Below the pieces are notes generated by a model. The model made no database searches, was not told the DNA's origin, and worked only from the letters and a program-made list of their open reading frames with translations. From NCBI GenBank assembly GCA_001839685.1, contig MLAK01001049.1, positions 65,757 to 129,756 on the forward strand: a stretch of DNA of 64,000 bases. Reading direction: 5' to 3'. Position numbers and translations under genes: made by a program. How positions within the stretch are numbered: position 1 is the stretch's first letter; each line of letters starts with the position of its first letter. Positions 1-9,778 of the stretch are shown here, one piece after another. Origin of the DNA: Tritrichomonas foetus. Its lineage: Eukaryota; Parabasalia; Tritrichomonadida; Tritrichomonadidae.

Positions 1-248
1 AGCCTGCACCTGATCTATTTTTGAAAGCTTTACATGAATGGAATGGAATTAAGCCTGAAGAGGCCCTCGTTTTTGAAGACTCGCCGCTGGGAATCAAAGC
101 CGCAAACAACGCCGGCATTCCAGCTGTCTTCGTGCCAGACCCGAACCTCAACCAAGAAGAGGCTTTGAAAAAACTTGATGCAAAGCCGCTAATGACAATT
201 GAATCTCTTGAGAAATTTGATTACAGCCTCTTTTCTTGGGGATTTTGA
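1..248 (+). CDS. HAD-superfamily phosphatase, C-terminal fragment (5' end outside window)
   Basis: About 82 residues of the C-terminal part of a haloacid dehalogenase-type hydrolase; the reading frame is open to the left edge (first full codon at position 3), so the start is missing. Visible landmarks are the KPAPDLF lysine-containing loop (HAD motif III, which stabilises the phospho-aspartate intermediate) followed by a GIKPEEALVFEDSPLGIKAA stretch (motif IV, acidic pair E-D that binds magnesium) and GIPAVFVPDPN. This arrangement is typical of the beta-phosphoglucomutase / HDHD1 pseudouridine-5-phosphatase / glycerol-3-phosphatase group of small sugar-phosphate phosphatases. The exact substrate cannot be told from this fragment. 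The catalytic Asp of motif I lies outside the window. GC content is visibly higher than in the following intergenic DNA. Confidence 0.85.
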   Translation, partial: PAPDLFLKALHEWNGIKPEEALVFEDSPLGIKAANNAGIPAVFVPDPNLNQEEALKKLDAKPLMTIESLEKFDYSLFSWGF

Positions 249-1851
249 TTCTTTCTTGATTTGATTTTTTGTGTAAAGCAAAAAAATTGATTCAATCGAT
301 TATTATCCTGAAAGCAAACATACATTTGCGTGATAATTATGGACACTTTTATGAAGATGTTAAGAGACGTAAAAACCAGCAACTTATTCAATCATTGTTG
401 TTTTTTTGGTGAAAAGAACAATGAATGGATGGCCATGCAACATTTTGGATGACAAAGTGGGAAATGTTTTGATACTTCATATTGAATTATTGATTCGAGA
501 ATAGAAACTGGATAATTTGTTTGCTTCATGTGAATTATTTCTTACAACATTTGCTCGAAAATATTAGAAAAGTCGATAGTTAATATATTTCTTTTTATAT
601 TATAAATTGAATTTTGAAATTTTCGAGTGGATTAATTATTACATTCTTCATTTGTAGGAAATTTTCAACGAATGATTTTCAGGAAATGTTTCCAGAAAAA
701 TATTTTCATCAATCATTAAAAGTATTTAACTGAGTCACCTATACATCTGAATTTAAATTAAAATTTGAGTGTTTCAATGAATGATTCATCTAAATCCATC
801 AAAATGACGTAATAATAAAAAAAAATGATTATTAGAACAGTTTCTACATTGAGTAAGTGAAATTCCAGTGATCTATAACCAAATATTTATAGGAAAATGA
901 TAGTTAATGAAATAAAATCAGAATAATATTCTTTCTCAGAAGTAAATTATCGATTTTTTCTCCAATTTATTTTGTATAATTCAAAAATCAGGTAATAGAT
1001 ATATACCATACTCGTTGATCGGTTGGATCGAAGGTTATTTTCTTTTGAAAACGCATTATTTCCATTTTATCACTAATCCACTCAGAAATAACCATTGAAT
1101 TCTGATATTATTTTTATTTTATCAATATTCGCCGTCGGTTACCCTTCAAAATTCTGAACAAAAAGAAACTATTCAATTACAGATTTTTTATTTCATTCTC
1201 GATATGAAACCGATGATAATTTACTAATTGGAACGAGGTTTGTGAAAGTAAAGCCGTTGAATTTCGCATTTATTTTTCGAATGTGATCTCAACGATAATG
1301 TTACAAAGAATTGATAAAGAAAATGATTGTCACTTTCCAATTCAAACTTTCCATTTCAATTATCGGCTCATGATTAGTAATTCATTGAAAGAAATTTATT
1401 CACAAAATATATTTATTTATTGAAATATCTCCTATTTTTCAATACAATTCATTTTATCTTTTTAGAACTAAAAAAATAAATTAGTCAATTTTGAGATCAT
1501 GATTTTCTTTATATCTCTGAAATATGTTGAATTGATTTCTCAATTATCAACTAAAAAAAACAATCATGTTTCTCAATTATCAATCATTACAATTCAAAAA
1601 GTCTATCGTCACTTTGTTTATGATTTGTTTTTTCTCCTTATTATTAGTGATGGTGTATTTTCCTTCGATTTTCTCTCCAAAATATTTCATGATCATGGTT
1701 ATACTTCACATTTTAAAAATTCAGAGAATTTGAACAAAAGGTGAATTCTAGTTATCCATATTGAATGATTTTAATACATTATTGAATTTTTATAGGTATA
1801 TTCCTTTGAATTTTTCAAATAAAGCATCATCGTAAAAAAAAAGAATAATCA
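249..1851. other. Intergenic region, 1.6 kb, no supported gene
   Basis: AT-rich DNA between the phosphatase end and the Myb gene. A 37-codon ATG frame (339-452, plus) has a protein-like composition but no recognisable match, and an 81-codon frame (1499-1744, plus) looks like chance or a decayed fragment. TTTCTCAATTATCAA occurs twice within about 50 bp near 1535-1585. A GACTTTTTGA-type word lies on the minus strand near 1585. Confidence 0.6.
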
Positions 1852-2655
1852 ATGAATTCTGATTCTCCATGCAGTTCACCAGAAATCTCAGATGATGGTG
1901 ATTTCCATATGAAGCGCGTTAAATTCCTTGAAAGTGAAGATCAGCAACTTATTAAACTTGTCGCACAATATGGTCCCAAATGTTGGAGTTACATTGCAGC
2001 TCAGATGCCTGGACGAACACCTCGCCAATGTCGCGACAGATGGAACCACTATCTTGCTCCACAAACAAATACCTCAAAATGGACACTTGAAGAAGATCGC
2101 ATGATTATCAAAATGGTCAAAGAGATTGGAAAGCAATGGTCAAAAATAGCATCTATGTTTCCAGGAAGGACTGGAATTGCTGTTAGAAATAGATGTTGTA
2201 AATTATCTCGTCAGAAAAGTGCAGATCCTGCTCTCAAAATTCTATTAAGTGAAGGATCCAAAAAGAGTGGGAATTTGGATTCGCCTTTTCTTGTTGACAA
2301 TAGATATCGTCAACAAATCAATCCTAACATCTATAAAATGGATGCCAATTTTGAAATGTCACAAGAAAATAGATATGATTCATTTTGTGGAGGTGTTTCT
2401 TTTGTTAGTTATATCTCTGGAAAGAATGGAAATGAAAATAATCAACAAACTGATGTTTTCGATTTTGTTGACGAGAAAGGACTTTTAAAGCCTACAAGTC
2501 CAGAAAAGCGAAGTAATTTCAAGCTTCCATCATGCACATATTTGATTAGTCTGTCCGCTGAACCTGAAGATCGCAGACTTTTCTTTCCAGATTTGAAAGA
2601 TCTTGGAATTTTGGACAGGACACCTTTAAACATTCCACCACCTATTTATAAGTAA
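1852..2655 (+). CDS. R2R3-type Myb DNA-binding protein
   Basis: A 267-residue protein with two tandem Myb repeats near the N-terminus: about residues 23-68 (KFLESEDQQLIKLVAQYG...WSYIAAQMPGRTPRQCRDRWNHYL) and about 73-121 (KWTLEEDRMIIKMVKEIG...WSKIASMFPGRTGIAVRNR). The spaced tryptophans and the PGRT-xxQCRxRW recognition helix are intact, so sequence-specific DNA binding is expected. The first Trp of repeat 1 is replaced by Phe, as is common in such repeats. The remaining 145 residues are low in recognisable structure. Small R2R3 Myb proteins are a large, expanded class of transcription regulators in trichomonads, where some bind core promoter elements. The ATG is preceded by AAGAATAATCA; no clear initiator lies directly upstream. 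A second Myb gene occurs at 51619. Confidence 0.9.
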   Translation: MNSDSPCSSPEISDDGDFHMKRVKFLESEDQQLIKLVAQYGPKCWSYIAAQMPGRTPRQCRDRWNHYLAPQTNTSKWTLEEDRMIIKMVKEIGKQWSKIASMFPGRTGIAVRNRCCKLSRQKSADPALKILLSEGSKKSGNLDSPFLVDNRYRQQINPNIYKMDANFEMSQENRYDSFCGGVSFVSYISGKNGNENNQQTDVFDFVDEKGLLKPTSPEKRSNFKLPSCTYLISLSAEPEDRRLFFPDLKDLGILDRTPLNIPPPIYK

Positions 2656-3204
2656 ATGTTTGGACCATGCAGATTTATCCTTTTTCACTTTTTTTTATCA
2701 CTAAATAATTTCTGATAGTATTAATAATATAGTCCACATGTCATCCACTCGAATATTTTGGGATTTCTGTAGTTAGACGGCAGGGAGGTATACAGAACTC
2801 AACAAAAATATAAATCACTTTCCTATTCGCATTTTTGCATTCGATAAAATAATTTCTTTTGAACTTATGAAAGTGTCTTTTCATGAAACATTTACTAGAA
2901 ACCATCTAGAAGATAGCAAAACTCCAACTAAAAAGGAAGCTATCGGGAATCTATAAATCGTAATTCCAGATGACTTTCTGATTGTAATTTTAGTCCTAAT
3001 CATTTGCTATTTGAAAGTTGATTTTCTGAAATATTGTTGGCTAAAATACAACAAACTCTTATCTGCATAAATGAAAAACATTATAAATTTGATGAAAATC
3101 ATTATGTTTTGTTTGTTGAGAGGAAAATATAAAAGTATTATTAAATTTAATTTATACAATTAAAAGAAACAGAGATCAGAGAAAGAGAAGGGCAAAAAAT
3201 AAAT
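2656..3204. other. Intergenic region, about 550 bp
   Basis: Separates the 3' ends of the convergent Myb and L7Ae-fold genes. A short GC-richer patch (about 2772-2800) interrupts AT-rich DNA; no gene, repeat or RNA could be recognised in it. Confidence 0.6.
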
Positions 3205-3669
3205 CTATTTTTTCGTTTTCGGAACAAAAACATCTGTCTCTATTCTCACTGATTGTAGCCCATCTTGCTCAATCAGGGACATGAATGGTTTCAAGAGCTC
3301 ATATGTCTCGTTTGGAATGGAATCAGATATTCCAATAACACCAGCTGATCTTACGCCCAAGCATTTTCCTACTTCTTTCTGTGGGATTTGAGTTGAAATT
3401 ATTGGAATTTTAGCTGATTTTGCCATAATTAGAATATGCTGGATGATTTCGGGAGGATTTATGTCAGCGCAAATAACAAGGATTTTTACTTTCTTCTGGA
3501 TTATTTTTCGGTTCACTGCGTTGATTCCGATATCGATCAATTTTGAATCTTTTAAACTTTTCAACATTGACTTAATTGAATCTGACCCACTCTCTGGTTT
3601 TGGTTGTGGAATTGCAATTCGGGTCTCGAGATGGAGGATTTGTTTCTGATGAGTTTTTACTTTCGACAT
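3205..3669 (-). CDS. L7Ae/L30e-fold RNA-binding protein (Rpp38- or NHP2-like)
   Basis: A 154-residue protein of the ribosomal L7Ae/L30e/Gadd45 family. The core runs from about residue 50 to 130: LIDIGINAVNRKI, then KILVICADINPPEIIQHI and the signature GKCLGVRSAGVIGI. That pattern (hydrophobic strand, D-x-x-P, then a buried LG-x-x-S loop that contacts a kink-turn RNA) fits kink-turn-binding proteins. The N-terminal GIN-x-VNR element resembles RNase P/MRP subunit Rpp38, but the H/ACA snoRNP protein NHP2 is an alternative. The start is the ATG at 3669; a TTG 15 bases further upstream is not needed. An initiator TCATTC lies at 3675-3680, giving a 5' UTR of only a few bases. It is divergent from the ARM-like gene at 3747, with 77 bp shared between them. 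Confidence 0.75.
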   Translation of the reverse strand: MSKVKTHQKQILHLETRIAIPQPKPESGSDSIKSMLKSLKDSKLIDIGINAVNRKIIQKKVKILVICADINPPEIIQHILIMAKSAKIPIISTQIPQKEVGKCLGVRSAGVIGISDSIPNETYELLKPFMSLIEQDGLQSVRIETDVFVPKTKK

Positions 3670-3674
3670 GATTT

Positions 3675-3680
3675 GAATGA
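3675..3680 (-). promoter_or_regulatory. Initiator (Inr) TCATTC of the L7Ae-fold gene
   Basis: TCATTC on the minus strand, ending 5 bp before the ATG. It matches the trichomonad initiator TCA-pyrimidine-(T/A). A TTAAGGTCAAA word (3702-3712, minus orientation) lies about 25 bp further upstream. Confidence 0.6.
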
Positions 3681-3746
3681 CCAAATTTGTTCTGAAAATG
3701 GTTTGACCTTAATATGTTTCTAAATAACCTACAAATTTAACCATTC

Positions 3747-5129
3747 ATGTCATTCTCTGTTGATTATAAAAATGAAAGTGCTTTTAAAGAATTTGCACAT
3801 CCATTTTTAGCAATGCTAGATGCTAGAAAACATGCTGAAAAGAATGACAAGAAAATAACTTACGATCATTTAAGTAATGAAGATTCTGAAATAATTTTAC
3901 GAGTTTTCAAAAATTTAAAGCAACTTGAAAATGCAGAAGAAAATAAATTCTTATTGGAATCATTAAAAAGCGATGTTAAATTATGTCCTTTATCAATCTC
4001 AAAATTTATTGATTTAAATTCGATTGAAGCTTTAGGGAAATGTTTTGGTTATGCAGTTTCAGCACCAAATGATATAATATTAATATTGAAAGTAATTGGG
4101 CGTCTTTTAAATTCTGACGCACGCTGTTATGATGCGTTTTCAAACTATATCAAAGAAATTTTTGATTTAATTCCACACAGCGAAAAAAGTGCAACACTTG
4201 GATCAGAAATAGTTAAACAAATCATCATAAATACTGAAAATGGAGCTAATAATTTAATTTATGAAGGTTTATTTGAAGAAATAAAAATGTTCCTTGTTAA
4301 TTTTAATGAAGAAAATTTTCAAAATTCATTTTTAAAAGAAAAATATTTAATTATTTTAGAAAAAGCAGTGATTTATTGTGACAGTCGCTTTATTCAATCA
4401 AATACTGCATTTTTATTACCAGTTGTTCACCTTTTAACAGTAATTGATAAAAATAATTTGTTAAAATTATTAAATTTATATGATCGAATGTTGATTGATT
4501 CAAATTTGCCACCAATTGCAATTATTACAGATGCCATCTTTCATAAAATCCTTAGTGATACAAATTCTGTTAATGTACGAAGTGTTCTAAAGCTATTAAA
4601 TACTGTGTTAATTAAAGAACCTCTATATTTTGCAAAATATGTTCAAAATTATCGGTTCTTTGAATGGATTTTGAATTTTATGCAATTTGATAATTTACCA
4701 TTTGTAATTTGTAGGCTTTTTCGTAATTTTTCATGCATGCAAAACTATTTAGAATATATTGTTCTCAGCCATCTTTATATATGTTTGTTTGATTATATGT
4801 TTGCTCATGTAAATAAAGATTTGGATTATAAATCACTTGAAGATTTATGCATGTTTTTTATCAATGTGAGTAATTTTACGCAAGAAGTAACTGAGTATCC
4901 TCATTTTCACGATTTATTCACAGTATCTGCATCCATTTTAGATTCACTCACAGAAGAATACTATGCTAAATCTTTTATATGCTTATTTACAAAATTACAT
5001 CAATTTCGCATCAACAATGAAGCATTGAATCATATTCAATTTCATGACATTCTACAAGAAATTTGTGAATCTCAAAACCCTCTAATTGCTGAATGGGCAC
5101 ACAAGTGTATAACAGAAATGAATGCATGA
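3747..5129 (+). CDS. Armadillo/HEAT-like alpha-helical protein, function unknown
   Basis: A 460-residue protein with no catalytic motif that I recognise. The sequence is almost entirely amphipathic helices with regularly spaced leucines and a few FIDL / IDLN / LLNTV segments. That pattern is typical of an armadillo- or HEAT-type solenoid. The N-terminal 20 residues (SVDYKNESAFKEFAHPF) precede the first helices. There is no signal peptide or membrane segment. It is one of several proteins of this style in the window (5683, 23394, 52903, and more recognisably 61412). The ATG at 3747 sits in AACCATTCATG, 77 bp from the divergent L7Ae-fold gene. What it binds is unknown. Confidence 0.75.
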   Translation: MSFSVDYKNESAFKEFAHPFLAMLDARKHAEKNDKKITYDHLSNEDSEIILRVFKNLKQLENAEENKFLLESLKSDVKLCPLSISKFIDLNSIEALGKCFGYAVSAPNDIILILKVIGRLLNSDARCYDAFSNYIKEIFDLIPHSEKSATLGSEIVKQIIINTENGANNLIYEGLFEEIKMFLVNFNEENFQNSFLKEKYLIILEKAVIYCDSRFIQSNTAFLLPVVHLLTVIDKNNLLKLLNLYDRMLIDSNLPPIAIITDAIFHKILSDTNSVNVRSVLKLLNTVLIKEPLYFAKYVQNYRFFEWILNFMQFDNLPFVICRLFRNFSCMQNYLEYIVLSHLYICLFDYMFAHVNKDLDYKSLEDLCMFFINVSNFTQEVTEYPHFHDLFTVSASILDSLTEEYYAKSFICLFTKLHQFRINNEALNHIQFHDILQEICESQNPLIAEWAHKCITEMNA

Positions 5130-5682
5130 AATAAAGACTCTGTCAACTATATAAATAAATGTGTGTATTTAAGTATTCACTATTCTAATAATATTCTTTT
5201 TTTTATTTTCTTTTTCATCTCTAGTAGAACCACCAGAAACAAAGTTAAAAATCGAATATGTCAAACATGTTTCTTCTCATGTTTAGAAGACACTATTGTG
5301 AATAAAAATGAATCATCAAGGCCATAATTCTTATCTGTGCTTATTGAGAGTGATTGTTCATGTAGAAAACAAAATTTTATCTTTCGTCTCAATATTTAAT
5401 CGATTCTGACAAAAAATATTAATTATGCATTCTGCGTTAACAATAAGCGGTTATTCGACTATTTTAATAATTCATTCGGTTTCATCTGCCTCATAGGCAT
5501 TTTATTTGCAATTTAGATTTATCCTGATTTTTAATTTACATAAAGAGTCTTCTAAAATTGTGAATATTTCATTAAATATCAAACAATTATACAATATGGC
5601 CTTAGATATCATCATTATTTGTGAAATCACCAAAAGTGGTTGGAGGAAGTTCCTTTTTCATTTTTGAATAAAATTCGACAAA
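5130..5682. other. Intergenic region with a possible decayed reading frame on the minus strand
   Basis: Mostly AT-rich. On the minus strand, about 5200-5480, short protein-like stretches occur in different frames (for instance one ending EKKHV then stop, near 5260) and could be remnants of a lost gene; no family is recognisable. TCATTT at 5658-5663 and CCTTTT at 5652-5657 are possible start-site elements for the gene at 5683. Confidence 0.4.
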
Positions 5683-7158
5683 ATGAATCTTTCTTATAAA
5701 GAAGCAGACCCACTCAACTCCAGTCACCAATTCGAAAAATCACAGTTTCACAAGCCTCCTTCGAATATCACAATGAATGAACAAGACCAAGAAAAAATAT
5801 ATAATTATTTGGAGAAACTCTTTATTTTGGAGCAAGAAGAGAAATATGAAGAAATACAAAATTTTCTAGTCAATGTAATTACGAAGATCCTAGCACAGAA
5901 TGCGTTTGATCTTTTTCCAATATTCCAAAAATTTCCAATGAGCGATTTATTGCTCAGACTTTCACAAAATCCTTTGCTAATGCCTTGTTCCATTCATTGC
6001 ATTTCCAATTTAATTCAAATTCAGCCTGAATTTTATGCATCTCAATTTCTCCAATTTCCAGACTTTTTCATTTTTCTCTTTAATGAATTCAACAACCCAG
6101 ATGGAGTTAATAAAGAATCATGCTTTACAGCAATTTACAATTTAATTTCAGAAAGTCGCATTTTATCTGAGTTAATCATGAAAAACTTCGATTTTGACGA
6201 ATTTTTCTCTTTTGCTGAAATATCTTCCACAAACACACAAAAAGTTTTAAATTTGTTTCAAAAGATGCTAAAGAGCCTAGATCTCACAAAAGACTTTGTT
6301 ATAAATATGATTGATTTTGTGGATGAACTAGTTGATTTATATAGAGGAATTCCAAAGAATAGAAGCATAATATTTATTAAAATTATTTACTTTTTCATTG
6401 ATTTAATGAGTTTTCAGCCGATTTTAGTGACATCCATTATAGACATCTTTGAGGGTAAAATTGCAAACTTTATATCTGATGATAATTTGATATTTATCTC
6501 AGCAGTTATTTCATTTTACACCATTCTGATGGTGAATATTGAAAAAATTGCACATGAAAATCCAATAAATGAAATTTTTTTCAAGAATTATTGTAAAATA
6601 GTGCATTCTATCTTTCTCGAAGCTCCTGTCTCTTCAATTATTGGATGGATTAATAATTTCAGTCCTAGTGAATGTTTTATTGGCTATCAACTGTTAGCAT
6701 ACTTACTTTTGTATCAAAAAGAGCTCGAATTGAATATTATTGATGAAATATGTCAATCGGTGGTGGTCATAACTGCAGTAACTAATATTACAAATTGTAG
6801 GTTTAATGAGAAAATGAGGATGTTGAATTTTATCCAACAATTTATTCAATGTGCCGATCCAATGATTTTGAATGAGTATCATGATTTACTTTTTTCGATG
6901 TTTGAGCATTTAATTGTTCAAAGTTTCGATATTGAGACAAAAAAATCATTATTTAGCCTAATGAGAGTGTTTGTTGCCAAACTAAGTCAAATGGATCGCA
7001 AAGTCTTTCAAGGTATCATAGAAAATGCAGAAGGAAAATACAACATAATTGAAAAAATGAATGAATTGAAACTTGATGAAGAAAATTATGATCCTAATTT
7101 ACATGCTCACATTAATACGATTATTAATATCATGCAACTAGAAGATAAAGGTCAATAG
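5683..7158 (+). CDS. Armadillo/HEAT-like alpha-helical protein, function unknown
   Basis: A 491-residue protein with a disordered 30-residue N-terminus (NSSHQFEKSQFHKPP) followed by a helical solenoid-like body: LEKLFILEQEEKYEEIQNFL, then SIHCISNLIQIQPEFYASQFL, where an armadillo-type helix 3 seems recognisable, then many similar units to the C-terminus. It shares overall style with the genes at 3747, 23394 and 52903 (a helical repeat protein of 450-800 residues), but no convincing end-to-end similarity could be judged by eye. No enzyme motif, transmembrane segment or targeting signal was seen. A second in-frame ATG (residue 31, MNEQDQEK) could also be the start. An initiator-like TCATTT lies about 20 bp upstream of the first ATG and supports it. 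Confidence 0.75.
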   Translation: MNLSYKEADPLNSSHQFEKSQFHKPPSNITMNEQDQEKIYNYLEKLFILEQEEKYEEIQNFLVNVITKILAQNAFDLFPIFQKFPMSDLLLRLSQNPLLMPCSIHCISNLIQIQPEFYASQFLQFPDFFIFLFNEFNNPDGVNKESCFTAIYNLISESRILSELIMKNFDFDEFFSFAEISSTNTQKVLNLFQKMLKSLDLTKDFVINMIDFVDELVDLYRGIPKNRSIIFIKIIYFFIDLMSFQPILVTSIIDIFEGKIANFISDDNLIFISAVISFYTILMVNIEKIAHENPINEIFFKNYCKIVHSIFLEAPVSSIIGWINNFSPSECFIGYQLLAYLLLYQKELELNIIDEICQSVVVITAVTNITNCRFNEKMRMLNFIQQFIQCADPMILNEYHDLLFSMFEHLIVQSFDIETKKSLFSLMRVFVAKLSQMDRKVFQGIIENAEGKYNIIEKMNELKLDEENYDPNLHAHINTIINIMQLEDKGQ

Positions 7159-7718
7159 ATGAATCCAATAATTCATGAATATGTTTGTTTTTCCATAAAT
7201 AATAAAAATAGCCTATTATTAAATCACTTCTTATGCTTGGGATTGAATACATCTGGAGTCTCATTTCAAACACATAAACACTGTCAATTATGAAAATGGA
7301 TTTTCAGGCCTAGAGATTTATTGATCGATGAATATATTTTACTATTTAACTTTTTTATCCTTATCTGATCAATTTTATGAATATAAAAGTGACTGTTAAC
7401 AACACCTAAATCAAAAGTTTAAAAGACATTCCATATTTTCAATCAAATATTGAAGGAATCAGGAAATTACCAAGTTGTTTTATCAATTAATATCAAATAA
7501 CAACAATGATGAGTATAAATAGCTTTTTTCAGTCTCATATTTAGGACAATAGTCCATAATGATCGAAACAAGTCTATTCATTGCCTTAAAGATAGGAATA
7601 TGCAACTGGGCAGACTTTGGAGTGATGTTATTGACATGAATTTTGAAAAACTATAGAATTTTGTGAATTGTTTTGGCCGGATATAGATTGTTCTGACATG
7701 TTATATAAAAAGTGATGT
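7159..7718. other. Intergenic region, nothing recognised
   Basis: AT-rich spacer between the ARM-like gene and the Rab escort protein gene; no open frame, RNA gene or repeat could be supported. Confidence 0.6.
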
Positions 7719-7729
7719 TCATTTCATTT
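7719..7729 (+). promoter_or_regulatory. Tandem initiators TCATTT-TCATTT of the Rab escort protein gene
   Basis: Two overlapping TCATTT copies (7719-7724 and 7724-7729), 5-15 bp before the ATG at 7734. They match the trichomonad initiator consensus. Confidence 0.55.
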
Positions 7730-7733
7730 TTTC

Positions 7734-9332
7734 ATGAGTTTATCTGATTTAGAAGGTAATTACGACGTTGTTGTTTGTGGAACAGGACTTACTGAGTCGC
7801 TCATATCAGGAAGCCTCGCTCAAATGAAAAACAAATTGATTCATTTCGATAAGTCGTTCGACTATGGAGGATGCCGCAAGAGCAAAGGATTCAATGATTT
7901 TCTCAAATGGGTTGGTGAAAATGGCGAAATCATTATCGACAACTCACAAGAAAAACTCAGCCAGCCAGTTCGAAATTCAAGCTATGGATTTGATTTAATG
8001 CCAATTGCTTTGTTTTCGCGCGATGATTTAATTCAAGTTCTAATCGATAACAAATCATTCCAAGCTCTCGACTTTTATTTGCTTGAAGGAATGTATTTCC
8101 GCACAAAAGATTCATTTCGACTCATCCCATCATCGAAATCTTCCATTTTCACAGACAAAACAATTCCTCTCCGCCAGAAACGAGTCGTCATGAAGTTTAT
8201 TTCCTATTTCTTCCCAAAGGAAGAATACGGCCATACGACTGATAACGAAGACGTTGAAGAAGCAGTCAAAAAGTTCAATGATAGACCATTTTCTGAGTTA
8301 CTCAAAGAGTTACGTTTTGATGAAGATTTGAATGGAGCTTTTGAATATTTCGTTGCACTCGCAACTGAGCCAATCCTTACTCGTGACGCAATTCCAAAAA
8401 TCCGTGAATTTTGTAATTCTTTTGGACGTTGGGGAGCCACGCCATTCATCACTGTTTCTTACGGCTCAGCCGATCTTCCACAAGTTTTCTGTCGTCATTC
8501 AGCAGTTTATGGCGCAACTTTTGTTCTTCAACACTACCCAAATAATATCGAAAGAGAGGAATTCTTTGCTCCACCAGAAGATGAAAACAAAGATGATGCA
8601 AAAGATGAAAATAAAGATGATGCAAAAGAAACGCAAGAACCAAAGAAGTATACATTGAAATTGAATGTCGAAGAGCTTGGCACAATTCGTGCTAGACACC
8701 TCATCATTACACCTGAGCATTTTCCAGAAACCACTGAACAAAAATTAATTGCACATCGTGAAGCTCTCCTTCTTTCCGCACCATTACTCCCCGAAAAGAG
8801 AAGTGTTGCTGTTGTGGCTCCAGGTGTCTTAGGAAATGATAAACCAGTTTACATATTCCAATTCGATTCCACATTCAGGATCTGTCCAGAAGGTCAATAC
8901 GTTGTCCACGTATCATCTATGGTCCCAATTAGAGAAATTGTTGATAAGTTTGTCAGCGAGCTTCCTGAAGATTCGATCATCCTTCGCACTGCTTTCACGC
9001 TGAAAGAAAACATCATTCCACCAATGGAAGATGTTTATGTGGTACAAAGCCCATCACTTGACGAATTATCGTTTGGAACAAACTTCTTTATCAAACAGGC
9101 ACGAGAAATTCTCGAAAAAATCAATCCTGACTACATTTTCTATCCTGCACCAACGGAAGTCGAAGTAATGATCGATGAAGATGAAACACCAGCAACACAA
9201 GAAACACCAGCAGAACAAGAAACACCAGCAACACAAGAAACACCAGCAACACAAGAAACACCAGAAGCACAAGAAACACCAGCAACACAAGAAACACAAG
9301 AAACACAAGAAGCTGAAAAACAAGAAAATTAA
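7734..9332 (+). CDS. Rab escort protein / Rab GDI family protein (REP-like)
   Basis: A 532-residue protein of the GDI/REP family, which delivers newly made Rab GTPases to geranylgeranyl transferase or recycles them from membranes. The N-terminus has the FAD-fold-like YDVVVCGTGLTESLISG (residues 10-26) and DKSFDYGGCRKSKGF. The region FDLMPIALFSRDDLIQVLID, then IPSSKSSIFTDKTIPLRQKRVVMKF, resembles REP more than GDI, as does QVFCRHSAVYGATFVL. Two 8-residue DENKDDAK units form an acidic insert (about 283-298). The last 50 residues are six ETPATQ-like hexapeptides followed by ETQETQEAEKQEN, an unstructured tail unusual for the family. No prenylation CaaX box is present. GDI is the alternative assignment. 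Confidence 0.8.
   Translation: MSLSDLEGNYDVVVCGTGLTESLISGSLAQMKNKLIHFDKSFDYGGCRKSKGFNDFLKWVGENGEIIIDNSQEKLSQPVRNSSYGFDLMPIALFSRDDLIQVLIDNKSFQALDFYLLEGMYFRTKDSFRLIPSSKSSIFTDKTIPLRQKRVVMKFISYFFPKEEYGHTTDNEDVEEAVKKFNDRPFSELLKELRFDEDLNGAFEYFVALATEPILTRDAIPKIREFCNSFGRWGATPFITVSYGSADLPQVFCRHSAVYGATFVLQHYPNNIEREEFFAPPEDENKDDAKDENKDDAKETQEPKKYTLKLNVEELGTIRARHLIITPEHFPETTEQKLIAHREALLLSAPLLPEKRSVAVVAPGVLGNDKPVYIFQFDSTFRICPEGQYVVHVSSMVPIREIVDKFVSELPEDSIILRTAFTLKENIIPPMEDVYVVQSPSLDELSFGTNFFIKQAREILEKINPDYIFYPAPTEVEVMIDEDETPATQETPAEQETPATQETPATQETPEAQETPATQETQETQEAEKQEN
9183..9308 (+). repeat. In-gene 18-bp tandem repeat (ETPATQ units)
   Basis: Six near-identical 18-bp units plus degenerate copies at the 3' end of the Rab escort protein gene. 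They encode ETPATQ, ETPAEQ and ETPEAQ variants. The repeat also creates long antisense open frames that are artefacts. Confidence 0.9.
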
Positions 9333-9733
9333 AACATTGAAGTGAAGAGAAATAATAAAAGTAAGAAATGAGAAAAATGGAACGAATAAAGAATGTTGGA
9401 TATAGTATATATTGAGTTGATTATGTGATTTATTGGGTTTTAGTAAAATTAAATACTGTTTCAAATCGTTGGGATGTTTTATGTTGTAAATATTCAAGTT
9501 GAATCTAGGTTATGTAAAAAGAAGATTATATTTTGCATAACTTTGTATTTTTAGAATATGTTTTCGAGAAATTGTTTATTCTTGTTCAATACAGAACCAT
9601 CTAATTAAACGATTTGTATATCAAAAGAAATACCTGATTGTTATAAATTGAAGATACGATTAAATTCGATTAAATTTATTCTTCGTTTATTTAGCCATTG
9701 TTCAATTTGAACGATAGGACTTTTTGAAATGAA
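9333..9733. other. Intergenic region, 3' flank of REP gene and upstream DNA of S28e
   Basis: AT-rich DNA. The only recognisable item is an ACTTTTTGA word at 9719-9727, 52 bp before the S28e start. GAACGATAGG just precedes it. Confidence 0.6.
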
Positions 9734-9757
9734 AACGGTTGTAATGGTCGGCCTTTT
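9734..9757 (+). promoter_or_regulatory. M3-like (AACGGTTG) and M5-like (CCTTTT) core promoter of S28e
   Basis: AACGGTTG at 9734-9741 fits the Myb-site-like M3 element, and CCTTTT at 9752-9757 fits the M5 start-site element described for Trichomonas vaginalis promoters that lack a classical initiator. No TCAYTW lies between here and the ATG at 9779. The predicted 5' UTR is about 25 bases. The consensus is recalled from the literature, not searched. Confidence 0.55.
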
Positions 9758-9778
9758 AAGTTTTAACCAAACTCAGAC

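Noticed and set aside
9066..9497. Minus-strand open frames through the ETPATQ repeat
   Set aside because: They consist of cysteine/leucine/tryptophan/phenylalanine runs generated by the complement of a coding repeat; same for the minus-strand frames through the KEESP repeat at 47311-48168 and through the lysine-rich OSBP insert.
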